From the NCBI GenBank assembly GCA_946699065.1, contig CAMPDV010000207.1:372001-436000 (forward strand): a stretch of DNA of 64,000 bases, given 5' to 3'. Positions within the stretch are counted from its first letter, which is position 1; the number at the start of each line of letters is the position of its first letter. The notes below the pieces were generated by a model. That model ran no database searches and was not told the origin of the DNA. It saw only the letters and a list, made by a program, of their open reading frames with translations. Below are positions 37,061 to 48,969 of this stretch, piece by piece. Origin of the DNA: Loxodes magnus (lineage: Eukaryota > Ciliophora > Karyorelictea > Loxodida > Loxodidae). A program made the position numbers and the translations under genes.

Positions 37061-37065
37061 ATTTA
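37030..37065 (+). repeat. Short tandem TTTAAC repeat
   Basis: About four units of a 6-bp motif (TTTAAC/TTTAAT) between the gag-like ORF and the GC-richer island. Confidence 0.7.
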
Positions 37066-37074
37066 AATTAAAAA

Positions 37075-37330
37075 ATGGAGGCCAGCTGGAAATTGACTGT
37101 CGACACTGGTAGTTCTCATTTGAGCAAGTAAAGGTGCCCAGTTAATACTGAACGCCAATACTGTTTAGAAGCTTTCCGCTTTGAGAGTTAAATCATTCCA
37201 TTTTAGTCTCGCCCTTTCAAGCCTTACCTGAGGAAAATCAAATATTTATAAGTGGTATTATAGAGAAAAACAGAAATTTGAACCTTTATGTTAATTCGAT
37301 AAAGCCAAAAGGCGAACCTATTTAAATTTA
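37075..37330 (+). pseudogene. GC-richer island with possible retropepsin relic
   Basis: In one frame MEASWKLTVDTGSSHLSK carries DTGSS, the active-site signature of aspartic proteases, in the form seen in retroelement proteases. The neighbouring frame reads GGQLEID just before it and SPFQALPEENQIFISGII after it, suggesting one ORF broken by indels. Position directly 3' of a gag-like ORF fits a gag-protease order. No RT follows; AT-rich sequence resumes at 37330. Base composition is distinctly richer in G+C than its surroundings. Evidence is a single motif in degraded sequence. Confidence 0.35.
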
Positions 37331-37334
37331 ATTA

Positions 37335-38145
37335 AATCCAATTTAAAATATTATTTTTCAATATTGATATATATTTCTCCTATCCATTGAAACAAAATTT
37401 GACATTAAACAAAAAATATAAAATAATTGAATGTATAAGATAATAATAAATATTAAAATATATTAATTTTTATAAAAGTAATATTGTTTAAAGTATCCTT
37501 AAATATTGTTAAATTGTAATATATCATTTTTGCTAAAATTATTTTATTTTAAATTCTAACTTTTTTAAATAATATTCTTTAATAATTAATATAAGTCAGA
37601 AGTACCAAAAATAATAAAAATAAGTAAATTAAAAAGTTAGTGATTAAGAATTAAATTTGAATATTTAATGAAAGCAAAAATTTTACCTTAATACTTTTTC
37701 TAAGTAAAATTTAGAATATAACGGAGATATTCTGCTGATAGGTTTCTGCAAGCAAAGCTCTTATGAGAAAAAAGCGTAAAATCCTAATAGATTTCAAGTT
37801 CTTTCAAGTCAGGATAATTTTTAAGACTCATTATCTTCAAGATCTTAGATCGAAATTTTCCATGCAATTGTATAGTAGCTTATATATTCTATTTAAAATA
37901 AAAAACTAATAAAAAATTCACTTTTTAAAGAAACATAAATAATTATTATTTTATTATTAAAAGTTTTAAAAAATAAACAAATAAAGTAAATAAAAATAAA
38001 AATTTAAATTCTAAGAAAAAGTGAAATAATTTTATGAGCAACCTGATAAAATAATATTAAAAATATAAAATATAAATCTTATCCAATTTTCGAAAAATAA
38101 AAATATTATAATACTTCTACTGTATTATTTATATGAATTTAAATA
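37335..38145. other. AT-rich intergenic stretch; nothing recognised
   Basis: No conserved frame, repeat or structured element was identified. Confidence 0.5.
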
Positions 38146-38149
38146 ATTT

Positions 38150-39300
38150 ATATTTGAACAGCAGTAGCTACCAAATACAGAGTAGCTATTTAAAAAGCTA
38201 CTGCAATACTTTCTAAATATGGATTAGTATCCCCTCTCAGCTTCAAAACTCTTTGTAGAACTTTTATTTTGCCTAAAGTTGAATATGGAAGTGATATTAA
38301 TTCCGTGAGTTACTATTTCTGGAATTAAAGGAATAAAAAACAAGATAACAAAATCGTAAAGACTTATCTCAATATAGGTTTTAGATCTTAAGAATTCACA
38401 TTCAATGAGTCATGCTTTATTGACCTAAACTGGCTTCCTTTTATACATATAGCAACTAAAAATTTAATGTACTTTTATTAAAAATTAATGTAATATAGCA
38501 TAGAAAATTCTAACTCAGATACTGCTTTTTTATTAAAAAAATGCACTAAATTTAATTTACCATACTAGAAACATATAAAGAAATGTATCGATTTGTATAA
38601 TTTTGACATGTCACATGTTTAGAGTAAGATGGATTTTTATAAACTCACAGAATAAAAAATAAAGCATAAATTGTTAATGGAATTCTCTCTAGGAATACAC
38701 TTATGCCAACAGCGAAAAGAATTATAGACTAAATAGAAAATAATTAAAGTGTATTTCCTGAAATTACTTATACTAAATATAATAAACACTATATTAGAGA
38801 GACTATTTCTATCTATAAACTGAGGACTTTTTCTTATAATTCTCAATAAGAACTTAGTAATCACCACATTAACGTTAGATATAGCGTTATTTGCTTATGA
38901 GGCTAAGACTTTGATGAAACTTATCATATTTTTGATTGCTAATACTATGCAGACATTATTGAGAAGCTTGAAAGTCATAAAGCTTCTAAAGAAAAAGACA
39001 AGAAGAAATTAATTCTTTATGACTAAAACTATATAAACAACATTTTTCAAAAAACCAAATTCCTAGAATAGACAAATTAATCAAAAATTATCATTCTAAA
39101 TTACTAAAAAAGCGTATTGAAATGTTTAAAATACAAGATGAGCTTTTAGAAGAGTTTCCAGAAGAAAAAAAGACAAATTTCATCAATACAATACAATAAA
39201 TAAAAATATATGATAGAGAAAGAACAACAAGAAACTTGATTGACATTTACAAATTTTTATCTTTCAACATATTTGTAATATTTATAGTCTAAGCTATATT
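38150..39300 (+). pseudogene. LINE ORF2 C-terminal fragment
   Basis: LSFKTLCRTFILPKVEYGSD and NESCFIDLNWLPFIHIATKN align with the full LINE (LPKAEYGGD, ESCYIDLNWLPFKHI). After a frameshift near 38690: FPEITYTKYNKHYIRETISI, then the zinc-like ICLWGQDFDETYHIFDC (second Cys replaced by Trp) and LILYDQNYIN. DLNW here uses TGG, while the full element uses TGA. Endonuclease and RT core are absent. The element belongs to the same family but is clearly diverged from 29.3-32.8 kb. Confidence 0.78.
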
Positions 39301-39329
39301 TATTGCAACTATGTATCAATATTCTTAAA

Positions 39330-41310
39330 TATTGAAACTATTATATTTTTATTTTTAAATAAAGAAAAATATATTAATTTTAAAATATTAATTTTTTAAT
39401 TTGATTTATTTTATTTTCTCTTATCTTTTAAGTTTTTAGATTACTGTTTAAAATAAAATAATATTTTATTTTTTAATAAAAGAAATTTTAAAAAATAAAA
39501 CATAAAAGCTGAACCAAAAAAAATTTTTTATGAAAATTACAAAAAATAAATTTAAATTATTTTTTTTATTTAAATTAAAAAAATTAAAGAGAAATTTAAT
39601 AATTAGATATTCTAGAGTTCATTAAAAAAAAAATTTAATATTAGGGTAAATAATTATAAAATAATTTTGTATGTAAAGACTAAAAAATAATATAAATTTA
39701 CATTTGAATTTTATAATTAATCAATGTCTTTTAATTAAAATTTAAATAACTTTATAGTTTGCAATCGCTAAATTATAATTAATTTGAAAAGTTTTAAAGT
39801 TAATATATTCGGTTAAAATTAAATTAAAACATATTGAAAAATAAAAAAAAAAACCTAAAAATATATTTTTTAAACATAATTGAAAAGTTAAATTATATTT
39901 TTACAATTGAATTTTTTCTTATAAAATATTAGTTAAATTAAAAATTTTTGTATATTAATTTTTACTTTTTAAAATTTTTCTGCTATAATTTTAGATTTTA
40001 ATTAGAGATAATATATCATTTATGCTTGAGAATCTTAATGTAAATTTTATAATTTATAATTTTAATTTTTTAATTTAGCATTACTTAAGTCTAATAAACC
40101 AGATAAAGAATCAACATAAAATAATATTTAAGCATCTTATAATATATTTGTATTCTTAAAAATGATTAAATATTTATTTTATTTTCTAATCTTTCAAAAA
40201 GTTATAAAATTATAATATTTAAAAAAATGAACAAAATATATTTTAAATTAAAAAAAATTTATCTTAAGGTTTTAAATTTTAATTTACATAACACTCTTTT
40301 TCAGTTTCAATAAACATGATTTTATAAAATAATAAATGAAGTAAAATAAATTCTAAAATTTATCTTAGATAAGATATTTATTATTTATTTTATTCTTTTT
40401 ATATTATTTCTATTCTCATAATTTTTATTTTTTATTCAATAAATTATCTAATAAATGACAAATTTATCTCTTTATTATTTTAAATATATTTAATTTTCAT
40501 TTAGTTTAAAAATTAAAAAAAAAAAATTATTTATTTTTAAAGATTTAAGTTTTTTTATATTTCTATTTTTTAATTAATCTCTCAAATACAATTTTTTTTG
40601 ATTTAAATCTTTTTAAATTTAAATATAAATTTAAATAATTTAAAAAGGAATAATAAAATTATTTTAAAATTAATCAAAAGGGGGAAATAAATAGACTTAT
40701 TACTTATTTTCCTGTCTTTATTATCTTAAATAATAGCTTTATTGTAAAAGCATTTAATTTCTAATAATAGTATACATTTATTCTAATTAAAATATTATTT
40801 TTTATTTATTAAATAATATTTACTTTAATATTATATTTTAATTATTTAGCTTAAAATATTTAAATAGAAAATATATTAAATAAAGTTTATAATTGTATTT
40901 TCTCTTATCTAAATATTTTCTTTTAATATTTTAATTAAAATTAATTGTTATTGGCAATAATTCCATTTATCGAAATTAAAATATTTAAAATTAAATTAAT
41001 TTAATTATAATTTTTTATAAATTTGCTTATAACTTTCATGATTTAAGTTTTACATAGCTTAAAAATATATTAACTAAATTTTATATACTTAATCATGTTA
41101 GTCAGTAAATATGATAATTTATTTTTGATAATTAAATATTTTGATATTATCTTATAATTTAAATAAAATAAGTTTAGATTTCTTTAACCTAAATATATAT
41201 ATTTTATTATGTTTTAAATATTTATTTTTATTATTAATTTAAGCTTATTACTATTTACAAATATTCTTTTATAATTATCATTATTTTTAAGTTTAAATAT
41301 TAATATAAGT
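39330..41310. other. Extremely AT-rich region without a recognisable gene
   Basis: Long A/T runs and no conserved frame on either strand; no relation to the repeat families seen. Confidence 0.6.
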
Positions 41311-41320
41311 TTTTACTTCA

Positions 41321-42259
41321 TCAAGCTTCAACTTTTCTCCATCCTTTTTTGTTCAAATCATAACTAAATAAATCACTATTCCTATCAAATTGAAAGACAA
41401 TATTTCTACTTAAAACTGGTTGATTAGAATTAATGTTGTCCACTTCAAATTTTTCATTTTATTTAACGATCTTTTTAAAATCAAATAATTGGGTATCAAG
41501 ATTGTAATATCCATTATTATAGATAAGAAATGATTTCATTTTAGATATATATATAGCTGAAGTAGTGGCTATCTTATCTAATTAAACTTCGCTTTTTTAT
41601 CATATATTCAAAGTTTCATCATATATCTAAATTGTATTAAATGCTTAAGAGGGATCAAGTTAAAAACCTCCAAACACATGAAGCTAAGAAGCAGTTTAAT
41701 CACATCCAAATCAGAAAACAGGTATTTCTATAGAATTTATTTACTTAAAGTTATTAGTTCTCAAATCGAAAATTTCACATCCAGAAAAATTTATTTACCG
41801 ATCGTTTTTATCTTTTTATCCTGAAATTATAAAAATTAAGCTTTTTTTATCAAAATTCGTTCTATGATATCTCCTGCCTTCGTGCATTTTAAATTTAAGA
41901 GTTTTATTATTTAAATTATGAATCATAAATTTTCTTTCATCTTTTTTATTACCACCTGAAATAAGCAGAGTTTCATTGTAAATTTATTCGACACATGAGT
42001 TCAGATTATCAATAATAATATTTGTATATTCACTTATAAATTTATTTTTATGAACTTAATAAGTAAATTTTCTTGGGGCTTAATTTAAAGTAGAGATAAG
42101 TGAGAAACTTCTAGAATTTTTAAGATTAGAACAGAGTTCATACTTAGTCACTCCTATTCCAAATTTGCTGAATATATGGATTCCATCTTATTTTTGAGAT
42201 TTTCTTAAAAGTTTTCTTAGGAATAAAATCTTAATAAGTTAGTTTTCTTACTGAGACAT
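41321..42259 (-). CDS. Kelch-like protein, subfamily F1, intact (312 aa)
   Basis: ATG 42257-42259 to TGA 41321-41323, 939 bp in phase. Start MSQQENQLIKILFLRKL, then FSKFGIGVTKYELCSN. Kelch hallmarks are ISGG near 105, FGG near 198, LNIW near 222 (TGA) and KGWRKVEA at the end (TGG). The blocks between (YFGCDQTAS class, SAIYISKMKSFLIYNNGYY) are highly conserved with 17462. A further TGA follows the stop immediately. Upstream lies the best-preserved CGTGT pair (42304-42319). No sign of decay; probably active. Confidence 0.88.
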
Positions 42260-42303
42260 TTATTTTTATTAAATATGAAAAATATTTGGCATTTAAGTAA
42301 AAT

Positions 42304-42319
42304 ACACGCAATTACACGT
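42304..42319 (-). promoter_or_regulatory. F1 upstream element, 45 nt before the ATG (both CGTGT perfect)
   Basis: Minus strand ACGTGTAATTGCGTGT: two perfect CGTGT boxes starting 10 bp apart, flanked by AAAT and ATTT. One helical turn between boxes would place two bound proteins on the same DNA face. This is the clearest of the six F1 instances. Confidence 0.65.
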
Positions 42320-42339
42320 ATTTAAATAATTTACTATTT

Positions 42340-43040
42340 AATAACAACATATGAAATAAACATAATTAAATTGTTTAGAATTAATTATCATTTTTCTAAT
42401 AAATAATTAAATTATTAGTTATTAAAATATATTTATTTAGATATTAAAATTATTATTTCACTCCTTTTATTTAAAAACTAGCACATGCTTAAATATTATT
42501 TATAAGTGGATTTACTTTTAATTATTTAAAATTTATTTATTTATTGACTAGAATTACTTTAGCATTTCATTATTAATATATAATAATATTTTAATCTCAT
42601 ACTCTTGTTTTTTATTACATATTAGAACAAAAATAATTAATTTTTTGATGTTATAACTTAATTTTCTTACTTGCTTTATTGAATCTGATTCTTATTTGAT
42701 TTCAATCTAAAAATTTTATCCTTTACAGAAATTTCCAGCTGTCAAATATATAAAGACTTAAAGGAAAGTAAAATTTAATTATTTTTTCTTTTTATATTTC
42801 TATTAGTTTCAGCTAAATATAATATATACTACAATTTGATTATATTTTTAAAGTTTTAATTTGTTTATTTACATTAATCACTTTTATTTATATTAATATA
42901 TTTATTTCTAAGCATCTTTCAAGATTTGAAAAATTAGATATTTCTATTTAAAATTAAATAATAAAAATTTAGCTATTCTTCCATTTATAATTAAAGCATA
43001 GTTTTACATTTTGTTTAACTTTATTAGAGAAATTTTTAGA
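42340..43040. other. AT-rich upstream flank; no gene seen
   Basis: No conserved frame recognised; shares general character with other F1 upstream flanks. Confidence 0.5.
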
Positions 43041-43044
43041 TAGA

Positions 43045-43570
43045 TAAATAAATAAATTTTATTATAGAGCGCATAGCACTCTCGTTGGTGCGCAGCTCTT
43101 TAAAAAAAAATGTTTCATACTGACAAGAATGTTTATTACTGATAAAATTATCAGATACTGATAAACCTTGTTCAATACTGGTATAATTATTCAGTACTGA
43201 TAAAAATGTTCAATACTGATATAATTTTAGAATACTCGTTATCTTTTCTACTTGTTGGAGGTCCAAGAACATGGTAGGATTGTGTTCATTGCATCACCAA
43301 AGCAGAGGACGACATGTGTCAATTATGGGTACTTAAATTCCCCACCTCTGATGAAGCTCGCAATATTATTTCTTTTTCGTTCCAGAATTAAAAACAAATT
43401 AAGACAAGCCAAGCCAGAGTCGAAGGTCTAAAAATCTTATTTCTCGAGGCTAAACCAAAGCAGAGGAAGACATAAAGTCGATTATGGGTACTTAACTTCC
43501 CCAACCTCTGATTAAGATGACCTTGTTGTTCACCTTCGAACAACTATGGCGGTTTTAAAAAATATAGATA
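43045..43570 (+). mobile_element. SINE-like composite element
   Basis: GC-richer segment starting with the head hairpin (43066-43099). A minisatellite comes next (43111-43240), then two copies about 156 bp apart of a unit with CAGAGG, GGGTAC...TTCCCC and CCTCTG (43298-43360; 43454-43515). CAGAGG and CCTCTG can pair around the T-arm-like GGG...CCC, giving a tRNA-half-like fold. The shared motif links it to 19384-19757. Similar A/T-rich words (TAGATAA...) occur at both ends and may be target duplications, but the flanks are too simple to be sure. Confidence 0.6.
43111..43240 (+). repeat. Minisatellite, ~19-20 bp unit, about 6 copies
   Basis: Core unit TTCAATACTGATAAAATT with variants (ATACTGACAAG, ATACTGGTATA, and so on) repeated head to tail after the head hairpin. 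Confidence 0.85.
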
Positions 43571-43574
43571 ATAA

Positions 43575-44700
43575 AATTACTTTTGCTTTACGCTTTTAAT
43601 TATAGTTGCAAATATTAACTTACTAAATTATTTCTATGATAATCTATAAATGACTTTTATCTTTAAATTATAAAGAAAACATATCTAAAAAATAAATAGT
43701 GCTTTAATAATTGATTATAATAGAAAATTCAGTAGTAAGATATATATTATTATAATTATATTAAGTAATCATTTAGTATAATCAAAGGATGTGAAATGAG
43801 AAATTATTAGAATATTAAATTTGCTCATAAATCTTTATTTTTAAGTTATATGTTTCAATAAAATTTTTGATATATATTAAATTTGTTCATAATCATTTTT
43901 AATATTTTCAACTCTAACAGGCTTAATATAGGAAAAAATTTTGTTATTGCAAATTTATAAATTTTAAGAAAAGCATTTAGAAGTAGCAAGTTTTGCAAAG
44001 TGCAAAATATAAAAAAGAATGGGATTAATGAAGTCTTTATCCGATCTTTAGTTCAAGAGGAGACATTCTCAAGATTATATTTGTAAAGACCAACTTTTGA
44101 AGCTATAAATTTCTTTTAAGTTTTAAATATATTTTACCTTTTAATTAACAACTTTATATTTCAAGATTTTTACTATTATTTATATTATAAAAAAGTAAAA
44201 GTATTATTCTTAATCTTTATATTTAAATAAATTAAATCTTTAAATTAAATTTATTTTGAAGAATGTTTAAGTCTAAATTTAAGAGCATGATAGAATTATT
44301 AATTGTATAATTTAAAAGTTAAACAAAACTTCTTAATTATAATTTTTTTTTATAAGTTCTAGTCTCTTACTAAAAAACTTCCATTATTATAAATTTTTTA
44401 TTAACATTTTTGGAAATAATTAGAATATTAAAATTTAATTTTTTTTAATTTTTAAATTAAAAAGATTTCTCATTTTTAAAGTTGAAGAATCAAAGTTAGA
44501 TTAGCTCGAAGAAATATTAGTAGTATATTTAGAATTAACTCTATCAAAAAAGCAATAAACATTAAATAAGGCAAACTTTAAATTATTACTGATTTAAAAA
44601 TAAAATAATATATAAAAGTCAAGGTATATTTGAAGATACTTTAATTTCATTTATTAATTTAAATTTAATTTATAAATACTTTTATCTTTATTTTACAATG
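43575..44700. other. AT-rich stretch; only a weak possible ORF
   Basis: A plus-strand frame from about 43960 is readable (GLMKSLSDLQFKRRHSQDYI near 44010; SKLDQLEEILVVYLELTLSK near 44490). It has low-complexity stretches between, and no paralog or motif was found, so I do not call a gene. Confidence 0.3.
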
Positions 44701-44704
44701 TGTA

Positions 44705-45235
44705 TCACAGTTCAAACATCTTCAATGCAAAATACATTTTGATATGAAATCTTGTGAAAATTGTTCTAAATTCTTAGGATTTTATCTCTTTCAATTCTAA
44801 AATTCTTTACAATTTTAACTAATTGTTAGATAAAAAACAACAATAATTTTCTCTCCTAGATTTTAATAATCTTAAGGAATTCTAATATTGATACCTTAAT
44901 TTTGGCAGCTTTATGCACTTATTATTATTATAATGATATTTCTTTTTAATCTATTTTAAATAAATTTTATATACTATTTTTATATTGTATATATCTTTTT
45001 GGGAAATATTCTACAAGTTTAAACTACATAGATACATATATTTTTTCATTCTAGCAATTAAATACTCGATTATATTTGAAGATCTTTTTCCCTTTTCAAA
45101 TTTCTTCTTTTCAAATATATTATCAAAATTTTTTTCTATTCGTTTTATAGCTTAATCAGAAAGCTCTAGATATTAAAGCAGAGGCGTGTAAGAATTAGTT
45201 TCAAGATTTTAAATAACTAACTTCAATCAAATCAT
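44705..45235 (-). CDS. Hypothetical protein, 176 aa, single copy in the window
   Basis: ATG 45233-45235 to TGA 44705-44707, in phase. Translation MIWLKLVIQNLETNSYTPLL, then LELSDQAIKRIEKNFDNIFE, KKKFEKGKRSSNIIEYLIAR and a more AT-driven C-terminal half. The first ~75 residues have normal protein-like composition with amphipathic helices. One internal TGA is read as Trp. No family recognised, no repeat relation to other features; the C-terminal half may be out of frame or non-coding. Confidence 0.4.
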
Positions 45236-46263
45236 TTATTTAAATGATTTTTCAATAAATAAAAAATAATTTGCAAAATATATTAAAGTAATATAAGAAT
45301 GTGATATTTAAAATATTTGTTATATATCTCTCTCAACCTTCTTCAGAAAGAGAGAAAGCATTTTATTGCTAATATTTAAAATGATTATTCTTGCTTATAA
45401 TTAATTTAATAATTTAACATAAATAATAAAATAAGAGTTTAAGTTAGAGAAAATTATATAAACTATCTTATGATATACTAGCTGTTTCATATCAATTTTT
45501 GAGTTTTTTCATTTAAAGAGAAATTTATCATAAATTAAAAGAATTTTAATATAAACATTATAGAGAGAATTTATATGATTTATACATTCTAGTCTAAAAT
45601 TATACATTTAGATATATAAATAAAGCAATACTGTTAATTTAAAATATCTGGAATAAATAATTTGAATCTTAAATTCTCAAAATATTTTAGGAAGAACATA
45701 TAAAAGTGAAGATATTTTAGAAATAATTAGTTGGATATTAAAAGGTAATCTTTAGAGTTAGAAAATGTTTATATTATTTCATTCTTACATTCAAATTATT
45801 TTTTAAGCTCTTAAATTTAATCTTAATTATATATTTTAAAATAAGATAACTAAAGTATTAAAATTAATTTCTGTCATAATATTAAAAGATTTAATTTTAC
45901 ATTTAATTTAAATAAAATTTATTGTGAATGTAAAAATAAAGTAAATCCTAGAAGAATAAAGTAAATAAACTATCATAATAAAGATAATGTTATTTTAAAA
46001 GGTAGACTATATAAATAATTCTTTCTTGTCTAAATTAATAAAATATACTAATTACTGAGATATATTATAACTTAGATTAGTTATTAAGTACTTCTTATTA
46101 TTTAATTTTTCAATATATTAATATATTTTCTAATCTTATTTATTAATTAAATCTTTTAGCTTTTAAAATAAGAAAGATATAATATGATAAAATACTTTTT
46201 TTAATAACCAATAATTTATAATATTTATTTATAAATTAAATTATAAATCTAAACTATTTAAAT

Positions 46264-46279
46264 ACGTGTAAATGCTTGT
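46264..46279 (+). promoter_or_regulatory. F1 upstream element, 45 nt before the ATG
   Basis: ACGTGT followed at 10-bp spacing by CTTGT, within the AAATAC...GTATTT context seen upstream of the other F1 copies. Confidence 0.55.
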
Positions 46280-46323
46280 ATTTTATTTAAATACTTGATA
46301 TTTTTCATATTTAATAAAAATAA

Positions 46324-47258
46324 ATGTCTCAGTAAGAAAACTAACTTATTAAGATTTTATTCCTAAGAAAACTATTAAGAAAACCTCAAAAATTAGATGG
46401 AATCTATATTTTCAGCAAATTTGGAATAGGAGTGACTAAATATGAACTCTGTTCTAATTTTAAAGACTCCAGAAATTTCTTAATTATTTCCACCATTTAA
46501 AAGAATTCTTAAATAATAACTTTTAATTAGGAATAATGAATTCAAAAATGAAATTATAAATGTTTCTACTGATAGTCTGTCTTCATATGTTGAACAAATT
46601 TATAATGAAACTCTACTAATTTCAGGCGGTAATAAAGAAGATTAAAAAAGATTTGTGATTCATAATCTAAATAAAAAAACCTTAGAACTTTAAATGCAAG
46701 AATAAAGAAAGCTTCATAGAACAAATTTTGATAGATATGACCTTATTTTTATAATTTCAGGATAATAAATTAAAAACAGTAAGTGTAAAAATTTGTAGGA
46801 ATGTGAAGTTTTTAATTTGAGAAATAATGATTTCAAGTATATAAATTCTATAGAAGAACCTCCTTAATGATTTAGATGTGACTAAATTGCTTCTAATCTT
46901 TGTGCCTTTGGAGGATTTTAATCTTTACTCTCTTAAGCATTTAATATAATTTAAATATATGACAAAACTTAAAATACTTGAGGAAAAAGCGAGTTTAATT
47001 AGATAGAAAGCTACAACTTCAGCTGTTTATATATCAAAAATAAGAACATTTCTAATCTATAATAATGGATACTACAGTCTTGATACGTAATTGTTTGATT
47101 TTAAAGAGATCGTTAAATTAAATTAATAATTTCCAGTAAAAAATCTTAATTTTACTAAACCAATTTTAAGTAGAAATACTGTATTTCAATTTGATATTAA
47201 AAGTAATTTGTTTAGCTACAATCTGAACAGTAAAGGATGAAGACAAGTTGAAGCTTGA
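46324..47258 (+). pseudogene. Kelch-like family F1, frameshifted copy
   Basis: ATG 46324, MSQQENQLIKILFLRK; family blocks through ISGG and FGG. The segment near 46985-47010 has lost bases relative to 25214 and 51922 copies, so the frame breaks. The end is recognisable as KGWRQVEA-TGA (47256-47258), length 935 bp. In the terminal KGW the Trp is TGA; all other terminal KGW blocks use TGG. A retained promoter element suggests recent loss. Confidence 0.8.
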
Positions 47259-47579
47259 CGAAGAAAAATTTATTAAGCACTTAAGCTATAATTTATTATA
47301 GTAAAAAAAGTAAAAATAATAATTTAATTAAATAAATAAAATAATAGTTTTGTATTTATTTGAATATTTTAATTTAATTAAGATAACTGAGGGAAAAGTA
47401 ATATTCATAGCCATTTTTAAATAGTTTTAGTATTTCTTAAATATTTAAATTTTATTAAATACTTAAAAAGCTTAAATTTGAAAATAATAAGAAATTTTAT
47501 ATTTATGTTAGAAAGTAAAGAAAATAATTTGAAAATTTCATTAAAGAAAAAGGAACGAGTGACATTCTTAAATTTTATG

Positions 47580-48960
47580 AAATTTAGAATAAAAAGTAGG
47601 AAAGTAACTCCCTAATTTGTTCTTCAACCTAAAAAGAAAAATATATTGAAATAGCAAGAGTTAAGCAATTGAGTTAAAAAGGAAATCGAATAATTAATGA
47701 AAAACCTCAACAAAAAAGAATTATTTACTCAAGAATTATATTTGTAAGAGTATATTTAAAGGATTTTTGAACTGTTTAATCAAAAAAATTATAAAATCTA
47801 TCAATTATACTCAGAAACATAAATAATAAGTAAAAAATAGAAATTAATAAAAATAAAAAGAACTGCAAAACTAAATAAATTGCTAATTTAAAGAAAAATT
47901 GAACAAAAGCAAGGTAAATATTGATTGAAAATATAAAAAAGAGAGAAAATATTATATTTTTGCAATTTACAGAAGATTTTATATATTTAAAAATGGAAAA
48001 TATCTTCAATGAAAGTTCTTTAATCACCTCCTTTATAGGGGAGAAAGATAGAAGCGTCAATGCTCTTGCATAAGTCTTATTTAATAACATTATTTCATTT
48101 TGAAGCACACAGAATTAAACATTAAATACTCCTCCAAAACATCTATGAAACATTAATATGCAACAACCTCGGCTGAGGAATTACCAAAGAAGCAAAAAAT
48201 AAGTGAATCCAAGACCTAAATCAATACATTTAGTCTTATATGGATCTTGGAGGCCTAAACAAGATGCGAATACTTGAAATTATTTAAGAAGAAATGGCTA
48301 ATGTGATATTAACCCTTATCAACAAGATTTAAGATCTGGAAAAATAAATTGATTATCTTGATTAAGATCATGAGTAAATAACTAAATAAAACAAAATCTA
48401 TACAGAGCGATGATGACAACAAAATCCACATGATGGATAGATAAGTAAAAGTAGGAATACTACTATAACTAGATTGATTTTTGCTGATTTAATGATACTC
48501 GAAGCCCAATTAGAGAAGAATTTTGTTAAAAATGAAAATTAAATGATTAATTTAAAAAATTAGAGGAAAAATCTAAGGAGCCGAATAGAAATGCATAATA
48601 AATAAGATATCTCTAAGCAGAGCTATAGCAAAGGAAAATGAAAGTCAATAATCAATACTTAAACAAATAAAAAATCAAAAAAAATTACGAAATGTAAAAT
48701 TCGCAAAAAGATTGGACACTATTGGGGATAATGATGGAAAAGAGAAAGATTAAAGAAGAAATTAAAAGATAAAATCTGAAGGGAGATTACCTTCATTTAT
48801 CAAGCATCGAACGGCAATATCTATAAAAAGAAGTTAAAAATTTATGAAATGTTCGAGAAACCTTTGAAAAACGAAGCCTGAAGAAGTTAGAGATGCGTCC
48901 AAACAAATAGGAAGCTAAAGCCGAAAGACAAACGATTATTTTGATTGATATCTATATCAA
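47580..48960 (+). pseudogene. Gag-like ORF with frameshift and eroded zinc knuckle
   Basis: One frame leads to IIFLQFTEDFIYLKMENIFN and EKDRSVNALAQVLFNNIISF. After a one-base shift near 48100 the next reads ICNNLGWGITKEAKNKWIQD, DLGGLNKMRILEIIQEEM and a coiled coil NKIQDLEKQIDYLDQDHEQ. At about 48690-48735, CKIRKKIGHYWGQW aligns with CX2CX4HX4C, with Cys2 to Arg and the last Cys to Trp. It is the longest gag-like copy, extending well upstream of the coiled coil. Clearly non-functional as a zinc binder. Confidence 0.5.
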
Positions 48961-48969
48961 TCAAAAAGT

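Noticed and set aside
37030-37065. TTTAAC repeat as an internal telomere sequence
   Set aside because: Only about four A/T-rich units without G-rich strand character; ciliate telomeres are G-rich repeats.
37110-37150. A cellular pepsin-like aspartic protease
   Set aside because: Only one DTGSS in a short degraded island, no second catalytic motif, and a position after a gag-like ORF; a retroelement relic is more likely.
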